Below, piece after piece: positions 43,563-52,722 of a stretch of 64,000 nucleotides of DNA; the first letter of the stretch is position 1; the number at the start of each line of letters is the position of its first letter. The notes under the pieces were generated by a model, which was not told the origin of the DNA, did not search any database, and worked only from the letters and a program-made list of their open reading frames with translations. Made by a program: the position numbers and the translations under genes. The DNA comes from an uncultured Spirochaetaceae bacterium. Its GTDB lineage: Bacteria; Spirochaetota; Spirochaetia; Treponematales; Treponemataceae. The DNA lies in NCBI GenBank assembly GCA_902802305.1, contig CADCLG010000004.1, positions 1 to 64,000 on the forward strand, read 5' to 3'.

Positions 43563-43666
43563 GGGAGGCGCTCCGAGCGTGGAGCGGTGCGAAGCAGTCT
43601 GACGGAGAAAGACCGGCCGTAGGCAAGCCGCGTAAGGCGAGTTGTGGGAAGGACTGTGCCAAGACT
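43563..43666. repeat. GC-rich intergenic island
   Basis: About 100 bp markedly richer in GC than the AT-rich flanks, with a hairpin CGCTCC-GAGCGT-GGAGCG (43570-43587). It has no open frame or recognised RNA. Composition resembles the island upstream of ilvC. It may be a dispersed repeat or a non-coding RNA. Confidence 0.45.
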
Positions 43667-43701
43667 GAATCAAAAATATCATTATAATAGAAAAAAAAAC
43701 T

Positions 43702-43730
43702 TTGACCTGAACTAATTATTATGGTAAAAT
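43702..43730 (+). promoter_or_regulatory. rny promoter
   Basis: -35 TTGACC (43702-43707), 17-nt spacer, -10 TAAAAT (43725-43730). The predicted start near 43737 gives a leader of about 35 nt with a clear Shine-Dalgarno. Confidence 0.7.
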
Positions 43731-43771
43731 ATTAATTGAACTATTCTAATTGTAAAATAGGAGTGAATTAT

Positions 43772-45304
43772 ATGCCTCAATGGGTATGGTTTGTAATTCT
43801 CCCTGTTGTTGGAATTGTTCTTGGATGGATTATTCGATGGCTTTATGCCAGATTTCAATTATCTGCTTCAGAGCAAAAGGCAGAACGTGTAAAACAGGAT
43901 GCAATACGTGAAGCTGAAGCACAGAAAAAAGAAATTCTGTTAAATGCAAAAGATGAGCTCATTCGTGAACGAAATCAGCAGGAAAGGGAGAACCGAGAGC
44001 GAAGAACGGAAGTTCAACGTTATGAAGCTAGAGTAAGTAAAAAAGAAGAATTGTTGGATCAGCGTGCAGCTGAATTTGAAAAGAATGAAAAGCAACTTGC
44101 CGAAAAGCAGGCTGCTGTGGCCAAAAAGGAAGAAGCTCTTTCTAAACAGGAAGAACTTTACAGACAGGAATTAGAAAGAATTTCCGGTCTTTCCGCTCAG
44201 GAAGCAAAAGATTTAATTATCAAGAATCTTGAGAATGAAGCCAGACATGATGCACAAAGTTTAATTAATAAAATTGAACAGGAAGCTCAGTTAACTGCCG
44301 AAAAAAAGGCCAAAGATATTCTTATTACCACTATTCAAAGAATTGCTCCAGAAACTACAAGTGACATTACAGTAACCACTGTTTCATTACCAAGTGATGA
44401 AATGAAGGGACGAATTATCGGTCGTGAAGGTCGAAATATCCGTACTTTGGAAACATTAACTGGCGTTGATATTATTATTGATGATACACCGGAAGCTGTT
44501 GTTATTTCTTGTTTTGATCCAGTACGCAAGGAAATTGCAAAAGAATCTCTGGAACGTCTTATTTCAGATGGTCGTATTCATCCGGCTCGTATTGAAGAAA
44601 TTGTTCAGAAAGTTACCCATGAAATTCAGAACAAGATTTACGAAGAAGGTGAAAGAGTATTATTCGACCTTGGTATTCACAATATGAATACTGACGGAAT
44701 TCGTGCTCTTGGAAGATTGTATTTTAGAACAAGTTATGGTCAGAATGTTTTGACACATTCAAAGGAAGTTGCAATGGTAGCTTCCATGATTGCCGCCGAA
44801 ATGGGTGTTGACCGTGAACTTGCTAAGCGCGCTGCTCTTCTTCATGATATTGGAAAGGGTGCAGAATCTGACAGTGATCAGAACCACGCAGAAGTTGGCG
44901 CAGAAATGGCCCGCAAGATGGGTGAAGATGCAAGAGTTGTTAATGCAATTGCTGCTCACCATAATGATGTTCCAACAGAAACTATTGAAGGAATCATTGT
45001 TCAGATAGCGGATGCAATTTCTGCCGCTAGACCAGGTGCAAGACGCGAAACCGTAGACAATTATGTAAAACGTCTTGAAAACCTTGAAGCGATTGCGGAA
45101 GCATTCCCTGGAGTTGAAAAAGCTTATGCTATTCAGGCAGGACGTGAGCTTCGTATTCTTGTTAATAACGAAAAGATTCCAGATAGCGATGTAAAAGATT
45201 TGGCTCGTAACATTGCTAAGCAGATTGAAACAGATTTGCGTTATCCTGGAAGAATACGACTTACAATGATTAGGGAAACTAGAATTGTTGAATATGCAAG
45301 ATAA
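43772..45304 (+). CDS. rny: ribonuclease Y
   Basis: Membrane-anchored endoribonuclease that starts mRNA decay. The 510-aa protein has an N-terminal membrane helix (WVWFVILPVVGIVLGWII), a long coiled coil (about 30-190), a KH domain with GRIIGREGRNIRTLE and an HD domain with AALLHDIGKG. The length is typical. The frame reaches to 43736, but the ATG at 43772 has AGGAG 8 nt upstream and begins the membrane helix. It has its own promoter and terminator and appears to be monocistronic. Confidence 0.96.
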   Translation: MPQWVWFVILPVVGIVLGWIIRWLYARFQLSASEQKAERVKQDAIREAEAQKKEILLNAKDELIRERNQQERENRERRTEVQRYEARVSKKEELLDQRAAEFEKNEKQLAEKQAAVAKKEEALSKQEELYRQELERISGLSAQEAKDLIIKNLENEARHDAQSLINKIEQEAQLTAEKKAKDILITTIQRIAPETTSDITVTTVSLPSDEMKGRIIGREGRNIRTLETLTGVDIIIDDTPEAVVISCFDPVRKEIAKESLERLISDGRIHPARIEEIVQKVTHEIQNKIYEEGERVLFDLGIHNMNTDGIRALGRLYFRTSYGQNVLTHSKEVAMVASMIAAEMGVDRELAKRAALLHDIGKGAESDSDQNHAEVGAEMARKMGEDARVVNAIAAHHNDVPTETIEGIIVQIADAISAARPGARRETVDNYVKRLENLEAIAEAFPGVEKAYAIQAGRELRILVNNEKIPDSDVKDLARNIAKQIETDLRYPGRIRLTMIRETRIVEYAR

Positions 45305-45350
45305 CTTGTTTATTACTTGTTTGTTCGACGAGTTTAGAAATTAGGAGGTA

Positions 45351-45381
45351 GGCACTTCATCTTTTTGAAGTGCCTTTTTTT
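45351..45381 (+). terminator. intrinsic terminator of rny
   Basis: Stem GGCACTTCA (45351-45359) with TGAAGTGCC (45366-45374), 6-nt loop, followed by seven T (45375-45381). Confidence 0.9.
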
Positions 45382-45396
45382 ATTAGGAGTTATGAA

Positions 45397-45987
45397 TTAG
45401 AAGCGAAGTCCAACGTAGGCAGCTAAAATGTGATCATATTCATAATTGCCACGTGGCATAAATCTATAATAACCACCGACTATAGGATAGATTTTTGCTT
45501 CTTCTCCATAAAAGAAATCGTATTCAGCTGCAATTCTGAATCCATTTCCCCAGGCTGTGTTTTCACTTGTGTTTGAAACTTCTTCTGTTTTATAAAAGTT
45601 TGCTTTTGAACCTAAAACATAGGCAACTGAAAAATTTAATCCTGCCAGATTAGGGAAAACTTTAATTCCCGTATAAAAAGAATAATCCAGACTGTTATAG
45701 TGATTTGATTGTTCCCAGATAAATTCGCAGAAAGTATCGGTTCCAGCGAATAATTTTAATGGTTCTGTAATATTAAAAACGACATCAGCATTAGCGCCAA
45801 AGATAATTCTTTTAAAGGAAGGACTTACAAGTATTTCTGATTTTGTTGCTTCTGGTTTTGAATTATGAACCGGAATCCCAGTTGAAATAGCAACTTCCCA
45901 ATTTAATATTTTTTGTGAATCATTCTGTGCAAATAACAAAAACTGAGACAAAATAAAAATTGCTGTGAAACTTAGTAATTTTTTCAT
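45397..45987 (-). CDS. predicted outer-membrane beta-barrel protein
   Basis: A 196-aa secreted protein. A signal peptide (ending near LLFAQND) is followed by alternating strands rich in Phe and Tyr, such as YSFYTGIKVFPNLAGLNF and FRIAAEYDFFYGEEAKIYP, and it ends YVGLRF, with a terminal Phe typical of outer-membrane barrels. The family is not recognised beyond that. It is the last gene of a leftward operon, 18 nt after the ASCH gene. Confidence 0.72.
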   Translation of the reverse strand: MKKLLSFTAIFILSQFLLFAQNDSQKILNWEVAISTGIPVHNSKPEATKSEILVSPSFKRIIFGANADVVFNITEPLKLFAGTDTFCEFIWEQSNHYNSLDYSFYTGIKVFPNLAGLNFSVAYVLGSKANFYKTEEVSNTSENTAWGNGFRIAAEYDFFYGEEAKIYPIVGGYYRFMPRGNYEYDHILAAYVGLRF

Positions 45988-46005
45988 GTAATTTCTCCAA
46001 CTTTA

Positions 46006-46458
46006 TTATTTGTAAACTACTCTGAAAGTCTGAAAAACAAGTTTTATATCTGGCGTAAAGGAAAAACCAAGAACTGCCCCTTCTTCTTCAAGATATTCCT
46101 GCTCTTTATTGCGCCAGTCAGTCATATTTTCGTCTTCACCCTCTTGTTTTGCCATTTCCCAGGTAATTTCATTAAAAGGAATAACTTCTACAGATTGAAG
46201 CTCAATTACACAACGAGGATTATTGGCCCTGTCTACAACAATATAAAGTTCACCAGAAACAGGAAGTGGCTCTCCGTCGATAGCAAAGGTTGCATAACTG
46301 GAGAAAAAAGCTGTTTTTTTACCACTTACAACAAGTGAAACAAGTTCGTCTCCGACAAAACCTTTTGCTTCAAAGTTCAAATCGCCGGCACAGCGTTCAT
46401 CCGAATCGCGTCCAGAATCCTTTAAAAATCTTTCCCAATATTCATCTAATTCTGTCAT
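46006..46458 (-). CDS. ASCH domain protein
   Basis: A 150-aa cytoplasmic protein with the ASCH fold, related to PUA and thought to bind RNA. The segment LVVSGKKTAFFSSYATFAIDGEPLPVSG matches the family core in position, with NNPRCVIELQSVEVIPFNEITWEMAKQEGE following. It starts 3 nt after the upstream gene of unknown function and is probably translationally coupled. The RNA target is not known. Confidence 0.82.
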   Translation of the reverse strand: MTELDEYWERFLKDSGRDSDERCAGDLNFEAKGFVGDELVSLVVSGKKTAFFSSYATFAIDGEPLPVSGELYIVVDRANNPRCVIELQSVEVIPFNEITWEMAKQEGEDENMTDWRNKEQEYLEEEGAVLGFSFTPDIKLVFQTFRVVYK

Positions 46459-46461
46459 ATT

Positions 46462-47280
46462 CTATATTTTCGGCTCAAATGGATTATTCTTAAGTTTTGT
46501 AAATACGCCTCTGTCTGCACCAAAAGGAACTATCGAAGGAGTATTGTAGTCTGGACTAATTGTAAGCTCGCAATCAAGACAATGAAGAATAAATGCATCG
46601 TAATCCTTCTGTTCAATTTTTGGATAAAGATAAGGTCCTTTTCGTGTCCAATATTTTGTTAGGACAGTATCATACAAAAACCAGTTTTTTTCTTCTCGTA
46701 ATGGAAGTTCAGCAATCAGATTGTAAAGAGCTCGGGTAATTCCGCATTCCATTGCAAAAGGAAGCTTTACGCTTTTATTTATAAATTGTTCTGCAAAAAG
46801 TTTTTTCTCTGAAGAAAGCTGATTGATACAGTCAGACTTAACAGCAAGAATAAAGATGGAATCTGTCCAGGGAAGAGGAGGAGCAAAAATAATTGAATCA
46901 ACCTGCGAAAAATCAGGACTTTCTTTTAGCCAGGGTTTATAAAAGCTTGTGCTTTCTGCAGAAAAAAATGTTCCTGCCAGCAGAGCGTCCTTCTGATCAT
47001 AAAAATACATTACTTTTCGGTCAGACTTAAAAAGTTCAGATACAGCTTTTTCCGCACGAGATTTATCCTGACAAATAAAGCTTCCTGTTTGTCCACGGTT
47101 AATTGTATTTTTTATAAAAGTAAAAGCAGATTTTCCATCCCAACCAAGAATTGCCCGTCCGTTTTCTTGATACAAATCCGTTAGCCGGATTCCTTTTTTA
47201 GTATACAAAAAACAGTTACGTGCTCTGGTAACACACCCGAATCGATTATATATTTCCTGATAATATTGATTTTTATTCAT
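46462..47280 (-). CDS. conserved hypothetical protein with an aminotransferase-like N-terminus
   Basis: A 272-aa protein without signal peptide or membrane segment. The N-terminus (YNRFGCVTRARNCFLYTKKG, then LTDLYQENGRAILGWDG) resembles the first strands of class III PLP-dependent aminotransferases, but the protein is too short and the PLP-binding Lys motif is not visible. The rest is not recognised. It is the first gene of a three-gene operon with the ASCH and barrel genes. An extended -10 (TGCTATAAT) ends 7 nt before the ATG, predicting a leaderless mRNA. Confidence 0.65.
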   Translation of the reverse strand: MNKNQYYQEIYNRFGCVTRARNCFLYTKKGIRLTDLYQENGRAILGWDGKSAFTFIKNTINRGQTGSFICQDKSRAEKAVSELFKSDRKVMYFYDQKDALLAGTFFSAESTSFYKPWLKESPDFSQVDSIIFAPPLPWTDSIFILAVKSDCINQLSSEKKLFAEQFINKSVKLPFAMECGITRALYNLIAELPLREEKNWFLYDTVLTKYWTRKGPYLYPKIEQKDYDAFILHCLDCELTISPDYNTPSIVPFGADRGVFTKLKNNPFEPKI

Positions 47281-47287
47281 TAGTTTT

Positions 47288-47296
47288 ATTATAGCA
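47288..47296 (-). promoter_or_regulatory. extended -10 promoter of the 47280 operon
   Basis: Minus strand TGCTATAAT, a complete extended -10 element with no -35. Seven nucleotides lie between it and the ATG at 47280. Confidence 0.6.
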
Positions 47297-47309
47297 AATC
47301 CCTTTAAAA

Positions 47310-47347
47310 TAAAAAAGCCGATGTTATTTGGTAGGAATACATCGGCT
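47310..47347 (-). terminator. terminator of the sugar importer operon
   Basis: Stem AGCCGATGT (47316-47324) with ACATCGGCT (47339-47347); on the minus strand the T-run is at 47316-47310. It lies about 100 nt after the permease stop codon; the stretch between holds no convincing gene. Confidence 0.85.
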
Positions 47348-47445
47348 AAAAAGTCCTGCTATTTTCTTAGTTCTGGAGGCAACAGTTCTATGAAAAAACC
47401 GTCATTTGTTAAAGGAACTTTTTCTTTTTTATTTTTAAATTATTT

Positions 47446-48690
47446 TTACTTTTTTGACTTCTTTCTCTTAGAAACAACGTCGAAGATTACGGCTGCAAGA
47501 AGAACCGAACCTTTTACAGCTCTCTGCCAGTTCATATCTACACCAAGAATTGACATACCGTTGTTCAAAACACCCATAAAGATAGCACCAACTACAGCAC
47601 CAGAAACAGTTCCTGTTCCACCGTATGCAGATGCGCCACCAATAAAGCAGGACGCGATGGCATCCATTTCGTAGTTCTGTCCAGCGGTTGGCTGTGCAGA
47701 GTTCATTCGGGCAATTGTAACAAGTGCTGCAACTGCGGCAATAAAGCCCATGTTTGTGTATGCAAAGAACATAACGTTGTTTGTATTTACACCAGAAAGT
47801 CTGGCTGCTTTTTCGTTTCCACCAATTGCGTACAGGTAACGTCCTGGAACTGTATTCTGTGTAAAGTAAGAATATGCTGCAATTATTACACCAAGAAGAA
47901 TCAAAACAACAGGAATACCGCGGTCTCTGGCAAGGAACTGACCAATAACAAAGATTACGATTGAAAGCACTACGAGCTTAGCAATAAAAGAACCCTTTGA
48001 CTGAACTGTGTAGTTTTTCTTAATCTTCTTCTGGCGGCTTACAATTTCAAGAATTATGTAAGCAAGGATTGCAATAAGAGTAACGATAAGAGTAATCATC
48101 AAAGTGTACTTATCAACCCATTCATCAAAAAGTTCAATTTCACCAAACTTTTCCATTGTTGCATCGCTTGGATTTGGTGCAAAGCTTTCAAAAAGTTTAA
48201 GATATTTGTCTGGGAAAGGAGCAATTGGACGACCGTCAAGAACGATTGTTGCAACACCACGCCACAAAAGCATACCGGCAAGGGTAGTGATAAAAGGCGG
48301 AATGTGGATGTAAGCAATAAAGAAACCGTGGAAAGCACCAATTGCTGTACCAAGAATAAGACAAGCAAGAACTGCAAGAGAAATTGGCCAGCCCCAGTTT
48401 ACAATGAATACACCTGCAAGTGCACCAACAAGGGCAACTACAGAACCAACAGACAAATCGATATTACCACCAGTAAGAATACACAAAAGCATACCTGTTG
48501 CGAGGATTGCAACGTAAGCATTCTGTCTTATGATGTTAGTAACGTTTGCAGGAGCAAATAAGGAACCATGTCCTGTGATTCTGATTAAGATTTCAAACAG
48601 AATCATTACTCCGACAAGTACAAAAAGCATTGTGTTGCTTTTCAAAACTGATTTTAAAGTATTAGAAACATTTGAAGTTTTCTTTTCCAT
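47446..48690 (-). CDS. mmsB: multiple-monosaccharide ABC transporter permease
   Basis: A 414-aa permease of the GguB/MmsB type (RbsC/XylH superfamily), with about ten membrane helices and the family segments GGNIDLSVGSVVALVGALAG, IPPFITTLAGMLLWRG, and DAIASCFIGGASAYGGTGTV near the C-terminus. A hydrophilic loop around residues 165-195 is long. The ATG has AAGGAGA upstream and follows the ATPase gene by 15 nt. Works with the adjacent ATPase and binding protein to import sugars such as glucose, galactose, xylose or arabinose. Confidence 0.9.
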   Translation of the reverse strand: MEKKTSNVSNTLKSVLKSNTMLFVLVGVMILFEILIRITGHGSLFAPANVTNIIRQNAYVAILATGMLLCILTGGNIDLSVGSVVALVGALAGVFIVNWGWPISLAVLACLILGTAIGAFHGFFIAYIHIPPFITTLAGMLLWRGVATIVLDGRPIAPFPDKYLKLFESFAPNPSDATMEKFGEIELFDEWVDKYTLMITLIVTLIAILAYIILEIVSRQKKIKKNYTVQSKGSFIAKLVVLSIVIFVIGQFLARDRGIPVVLILLGVIIAAYSYFTQNTVPGRYLYAIGGNEKAARLSGVNTNNVMFFAYTNMGFIAAVAALVTIARMNSAQPTAGQNYEMDAIASCFIGGASAYGGTGTVSGAVVGAIFMGVLNNGMSILGVDMNWQRAVKGSVLLAAVIFDVVSKRKKSKK

Positions 48691-48705
48691 AATTATTTTA
48701 TCTCC

Positions 48706-50247
48706 TTATAATTCGACAGTCTTGCCGGCGTTGATAATTTCAGTCATGATTTTTTCCTGAGTAGCATCTTTTCCGCTCATCTCTGCAATCATCTTACCTT
48801 CGTTCATAACGTAGATACGGTCGCACATACCAAGAATCTCAGGCATTTCAGAAGAAATCATAATTACTGATTTTCCTTCTGCAACCATTTTATTGATGAT
48901 ACAGTAGATTTCGTACTTAGCACCAACGTCAATACCGCGTGTAGGCTCATCAAGAATAAGGATTTCTGGTTCTGCAAAAAGCCATTTTCCTAAAAGTACC
49001 TTCTGCATGTTTCCACCAGAAAGATTTCCTACATCTTCCATTACAGATGCACATTTTGTATGCATTTCCTTTGCCATTTCTTCGGAATATTTACGTTCTT
49101 TATCAAAGTCAAGAATATAGTGATTTGAAATCTTCTCAGGTTTTGCTGCTGTTGTATTTTTACAAATCGATTCCGTAAGAATAAGTCCGTTACCCTTACG
49201 GTCTTCTGTTACATAAGCGAGCCCTGCTTTGATGGCAGATTTTACGTTAGGGAAAGAAACTTCTTTTCCGTTTTTATATATATGTCCCCGAATATTTGCT
49301 CCGTAGGAATGACCAAAGATACTCATTGCAAGCTCTGTACGTCCGGCACCCATAAGACCAGAAATGCCTAAAACTTCACCGCGTCTGAGATTAAAGTTGA
49401 TGTGGTCGCAAACCTTAATTCCGTCAAATACAGGATGATCTACGCACCAGTCTTTTACTTCAAAACAAACTTCGCCTACATGAGGTTCGCGTTTAGGGAA
49501 TCGGTCGGTAAGGCTTCGTCCTACCATTGCCGAAATAATTGTATCTTCAGAGAAATTATCTTTAGTTTTATCAAGCGAAGTGATTGACTGTCCGTCGCGA
49601 ATAACAGTAATTCTGTCTGCAACATAGGAAACTTCGTTTAGTTTGTGGGAAATGATGATAGAAGTCATTCCCTTCTTTTTAAATTCAAGAAGCAAATCAA
49701 GAAGATGTTTTGCTTCAGTATCGTTCAAGGAGGCTGTCGGTTCATCAAGAATAAGAAGTCTTACATTCTTGCCGAGAGCTTTTGCAATTTCTACAAGCTG
49801 CTGTTTACCAACACCAATATCCTTGATTAAAGTTTTAGATGAATCCTTAAGACCAACCATAGCCAAAAGTTCATCTGCCTTATCAAAAGTTTCAGACCAG
49901 TTAATTTTTGCCTTAGTTCCTCTTTCGTTACCAAGGAACATGTTTTCACCAATTGTAAGAAGCGGAACAAGAGCTAATTCCTGATGAATTATAACAATGC
50001 CTTTTGCTTCACTGTCTTTTATTGTCTGGAATTTACAAATCTCACCGTCATATACAATGTCGCCGTCGTAAGTTCCATAAGGATAAATACCGCTTAGAAC
50101 ATTCATCAAAGTGGATTTTCCAGCACCGTTTTCACCAACAATGGCGTGTATTTCACCTTCTTCTACTGAAAGGTTTACATTGTTCAGCGCCTTTACTCCG
50201 GGAAACTCTTTGATGATATTTTTCATTTCCAATAATGTCTTAGCCAT
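48706..50247 (-). CDS. mmsA: multiple-monosaccharide ABC transporter ATP-binding protein
   Basis: A 513-aa protein with two fused ABC cassettes, as in all MglA/XylG/GguA ATPases. The first has Walker A GENGAGKSTL and Walker B LLILDEPTASL. The second has the usual degenerate Walker A GLMGAGRTEL, the signature LSGGNMQKVLLGKWL and ILILDEPTRGIDVG. The start ATG is preceded by AGAGAG. It lies 125 nt after the binding-protein gene, across a terminator-like hairpin that should lower its expression relative to the binding protein. Confidence 0.93.
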   Translation of the reverse strand: MAKTLLEMKNIIKEFPGVKALNNVNLSVEEGEIHAIVGENGAGKSTLMNVLSGIYPYGTYDGDIVYDGEICKFQTIKDSEAKGIVIIHQELALVPLLTIGENMFLGNERGTKAKINWSETFDKADELLAMVGLKDSSKTLIKDIGVGKQQLVEIAKALGKNVRLLILDEPTASLNDTEAKHLLDLLLEFKKKGMTSIIISHKLNEVSYVADRITVIRDGQSITSLDKTKDNFSEDTIISAMVGRSLTDRFPKREPHVGEVCFEVKDWCVDHPVFDGIKVCDHINFNLRRGEVLGISGLMGAGRTELAMSIFGHSYGANIRGHIYKNGKEVSFPNVKSAIKAGLAYVTEDRKGNGLILTESICKNTTAAKPEKISNHYILDFDKERKYSEEMAKEMHTKCASVMEDVGNLSGGNMQKVLLGKWLFAEPEILILDEPTRGIDVGAKYEIYCIINKMVAEGKSVIMISSEMPEILGMCDRIYVMNEGKMIAEMSGKDATQEKIMTEIINAGKTVEL

Positions 50248-50305
50248 TAGAATCTCTCTTTTTAACTATGAATTATGAATCCTAAGTTTTTATTTAATTT
50301 CTTGT

Positions 50306-50355
50306 AAAAAAAAATCGGAATGTAGAAGTTGGTTTTACCTCATTCCGCATTCCGA
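50306..50355 (-). terminator. attenuating hairpin between chvE and mmsA
   Basis: On the minus strand the stem TCGGAATG (50355-50348) pairs with CATTCCGA (50322-50315) and is followed by nine T (50314-50306). Partial termination here would give more binding protein than ATPase and permease, a common arrangement in sugar importers. Confidence 0.75.
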
Positions 50356-50372
50356 CTTCTTAAATATTAGAA

Positions 50373-51443
50373 CTATTTAAGTTCAGATTCTTTGTAATAT
50401 CCAGTGTCAACGAGAAGTTTCTTGTAGTTGTTTACATCGCCGAATACTGGTTCGCAAAGGTATGAAGGAACAACCTTTACGTTGTTGTTGTATGTTTCTG
50501 TATCATTTACAGGAGCACCTTTTCCAGAAAGGATAGCATCAACCATTTCAGCTACCTTTGAAGCAAGTGTACGTGTATCTTTGAATACAGACATAGCCTG
50601 CAAACCTTTAAGCATGTTCTTTACAGATACGATATCACAGTCCTGTCCAGTGATGATAGGGAAGTTGTCAGCTGTGTATCCAGCAGAAAGAAGAGCGTTT
50701 GTTACACCGTTAGCTGTTGAGTCATTTGAACAGTAAACTGCGTCAAGTTTCTTTCCTTTTGGACCATATCCGTTAGAAGTGATAAGGTTTTCCATTCTCT
50801 TCTGAGCTTCTTCTGTAGACCAGTTCAATGTAGCAGCCTGTGCTTTTGCTGTCTGTCCAGAAGGACATACGATTACACCCTTGTCGATGTAAGGAGTAAG
50901 AACGTCCATAGCTCCACCAAAGAAGAAGTTGATGTTGTTGTCACCTGGGTCACCTGTGAAGAATTCCATGTAAACAGGGTCAGAAGCTGAGCGTGATTTA
51001 AGTCCGAGTTTATCAACAAGATAGTCACCCTGGAGAGTTCCTACTTTGTAGTTATCGAATGTTGCATAGTAAGTAACAGCATCTGTGTCCATGATAAGAC
51101 GGTCATAAGCAATAACCTGAATCTTCTTTTTCTTTGCTGTTGCAAGAACGTTAGAAAGTGCAGATCCATCAATAGATGCAATTACGAGAACCTTGCATTT
51201 TCCAGTAATCATGTTTTCAATCTGTGAAATCTGAGTGTTGATATCGTTTGCGGCATACTGAAGGTCTACCTGATATCCAGCTTTTTCGAGCTGAGCCTTC
51301 ATGTTAGCTCCATCCTGATTCCATCTCTGCAAATCTTTAGTTGGCATTGAAACACCAACTTTTACACTCTTGCCTTTTTTTGCTGCAAAAGTTGTAGAAA
51401 CTAATGCTAAAGCAACACAAACAACTGCTAAAAGTTTTTTCAT
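50373..51443 (-). CDS. chvE: ChvE-type multiple-sugar-binding protein
   Basis: A 356-aa periplasmic binding protein. The signal peptide (MKKLLAVVCVALALVSTTFA) is of the Sec type without a lipobox Cys. The mature part shows KVGVSMPTKDLQRWNQDG, YAANDINTQISQIENMI, VIAYDRLIMDTDAV and ITGQDCDIVSVKNMLKG, all characteristic of the ChvE/xylose-binding group. It is first in the operon with mmsA and mmsB. A TATAAT (51501-51496) about 53 nt upstream has no good -35, which would suit control by an activator such as the nearby YesN-like regulator. The leader also has a TTGGG-TTTTT-CCCAA hairpin. Confidence 0.9.
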   Translation of the reverse strand: MKKLLAVVCVALALVSTTFAAKKGKSVKVGVSMPTKDLQRWNQDGANMKAQLEKAGYQVDLQYAANDINTQISQIENMITGKCKVLVIASIDGSALSNVLATAKKKKIQVIAYDRLIMDTDAVTYYATFDNYKVGTLQGDYLVDKLGLKSRSASDPVYMEFFTGDPGDNNINFFFGGAMDVLTPYIDKGVIVCPSGQTAKAQAATLNWSTEEAQKRMENLITSNGYGPKGKKLDAVYCSNDSTANGVTNALLSAGYTADNFPIITGQDCDIVSVKNMLKGLQAMSVFKDTRTLASKVAEMVDAILSGKGAPVNDTETYNNNVKVVPSYLCEPVFGDVNNYKKLLVDTGYYKESELK

Positions 51444-51681
51444 TTTGTAACTCCTATTTTTTTTAGTTTTTGGGAAAAACCCAATTTCTAAGAAAATTAT
51501 ATTATTTAAACAGGAGCTGTGATTAACAATATTCTAAAGATTATTGGCGTTTTTAGTAAAAAAGAAAGATTTTTAGCATTTTTTTTGTTTGTGGATTAGT
51601 ATTTTTTTGTCATAAAATTTCTGCTAATTCATCATTCACTATCAGAATTCTTCATTCTACATTTTTAATTCAAATTATGAA
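51444..51681. promoter_or_regulatory. chvE upstream region
   Basis: A 238-nt gap between the XylF-like lipoprotein gene and chvE. It contains the Shine-Dalgarno AGGAG, a TATAAT -10 (51496-51501, minus strand) without -35, and AATTATGAATTAT near 51672. It holds no gene. No strong terminator for the upstream operon is visible, so read-through into chvE is possible. Confidence 0.45.
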
Positions 51682-52722
51682 TTATCTATAAACTTCGCCA
51701 CTTGTGTGGAATCCCGATTTTATAATGACTTCATCAATATTAGATTTATTCACAATCTGAGGCTCCAACCAGACAACAGGAATGTTATCAAAGCCGTTGT
51801 TTATGTATGCTAAATCTGTTACAAAATCTTCTATCTTTTTCCCGTTAGCAAGATTTACCGCATATTCCGCAGCTAATTCAGCAAGCTTTGTAATTGGCTT
51901 GTATATTGTAAAATCCTGCTTTCCTTCTACAATGTACTGGCAGGCAACAATATCAGCATCCTGTCCACAAATTGGAATGTGAACATCCTTGTAGTAGAGA
52001 TTCAGCGCAGAAATTACACTCTGTGCAACGGCATCATTTCCACAGACAATGGCATCTGGAATCTGATTATTTGTAATCAATCTAATCATTTCCTGATATG
52101 CTAAATCATAATTCCAGCCGCTTGTATAAAAAGTGTGAGTGATATGAATTGGTGAACCGTAAATTACCTTGTTAATTCCTCGCTGGATTAAGGTCATATT
52201 GTAATCTTCTTCAGAACCCAGAATACAGAACCAGCTTGGACCGTGAGATGCACTTCGCAAGCCTTTTGCCATAAGTTCACCGACTTTTTCACTGTTTATT
52301 GTAAGGTAAAGGTCTATATCTGCATTAAGGACGAGTCTGTCATAAGAAATTACCGGTATATTTTTGTTTTTAATTTTCTGAATTGATTCAGACATTGCAT
52401 CCGCATCCTTTGGCAGTACTACAATAACATCAACATTTCTGTCTACAAGATACATGAGCTGGCGGTTCTGTTCTTCAACATCATTACCTGCATTCTGAAC
52501 GATAACATCGGCATTCATTTCCTTGGCCTTATTCATAAAAACATCCAGATCCCGCTGCCAGCGTTCTATTGCAAGAGTGTCTATCGAAAAACCAATAGTC
52601 TTTTTATTAGAAGCAACTGTTTCATTTTTCTTATCTGTGCGTACTCTCTGAGAAGTTTTTTTTGAGCAGGAAGAAAAGGCAATAACAGAAAGGATTAAAA
52701 GAACAACTGAACTTTTTTTCAT
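51682..52722 (-). CDS. XylF-like sugar-binding lipoprotein
   Basis: A 346-aa lipoprotein (FSSC, Cys19) with the XylF/ChvE fold: TIGFSIDTLAIERWQRDLD, VIVQNAGNDVEEQNRQLMYL, VISYDRLVLNADIDLYL and ICGQDADIVACQYIVEG. It overlaps the regulator gene by 4 nt (ATGA), so it belongs to the sensing cassette and not the transporter operon. It may present sugar to the kinase complex, as XylFII does for LytS in Clostridium beijerinckii, or serve the importer as a second receptor. Confidence 0.88.
   Translation of the reverse strand: MKKSSVVLLILSVIAFSSCSKKTSQRVRTDKKNETVASNKKTIGFSIDTLAIERWQRDLDVFMNKAKEMNADVIVQNAGNDVEEQNRQLMYLVDRNVDVIVVLPKDADAMSESIQKIKNKNIPVISYDRLVLNADIDLYLTINSEKVGELMAKGLRSASHGPSWFCILGSEEDYNMTLIQRGINKVIYGSPIHITHTFYTSGWNYDLAYQEMIRLITNNQIPDAIVCGNDAVAQSVISALNLYYKDVHIPICGQDADIVACQYIVEGKQDFTIYKPITKLAELAAEYAVNLANGKKIEDFVTDLAYINNGFDNIPVVWLEPQIVNKSNIDEVIIKSGFHTSGEVYR

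Noticed and set aside
47390..47674. A + strand frame starting ATGAAAAAACCG with GGAGG upstream
   Set aside because: It soon runs antisense into the permease gene, gives a protein of Phe/Leu-rich junk, and lies in AT-rich DNA. The Shine-Dalgarno-like match is probably chance.
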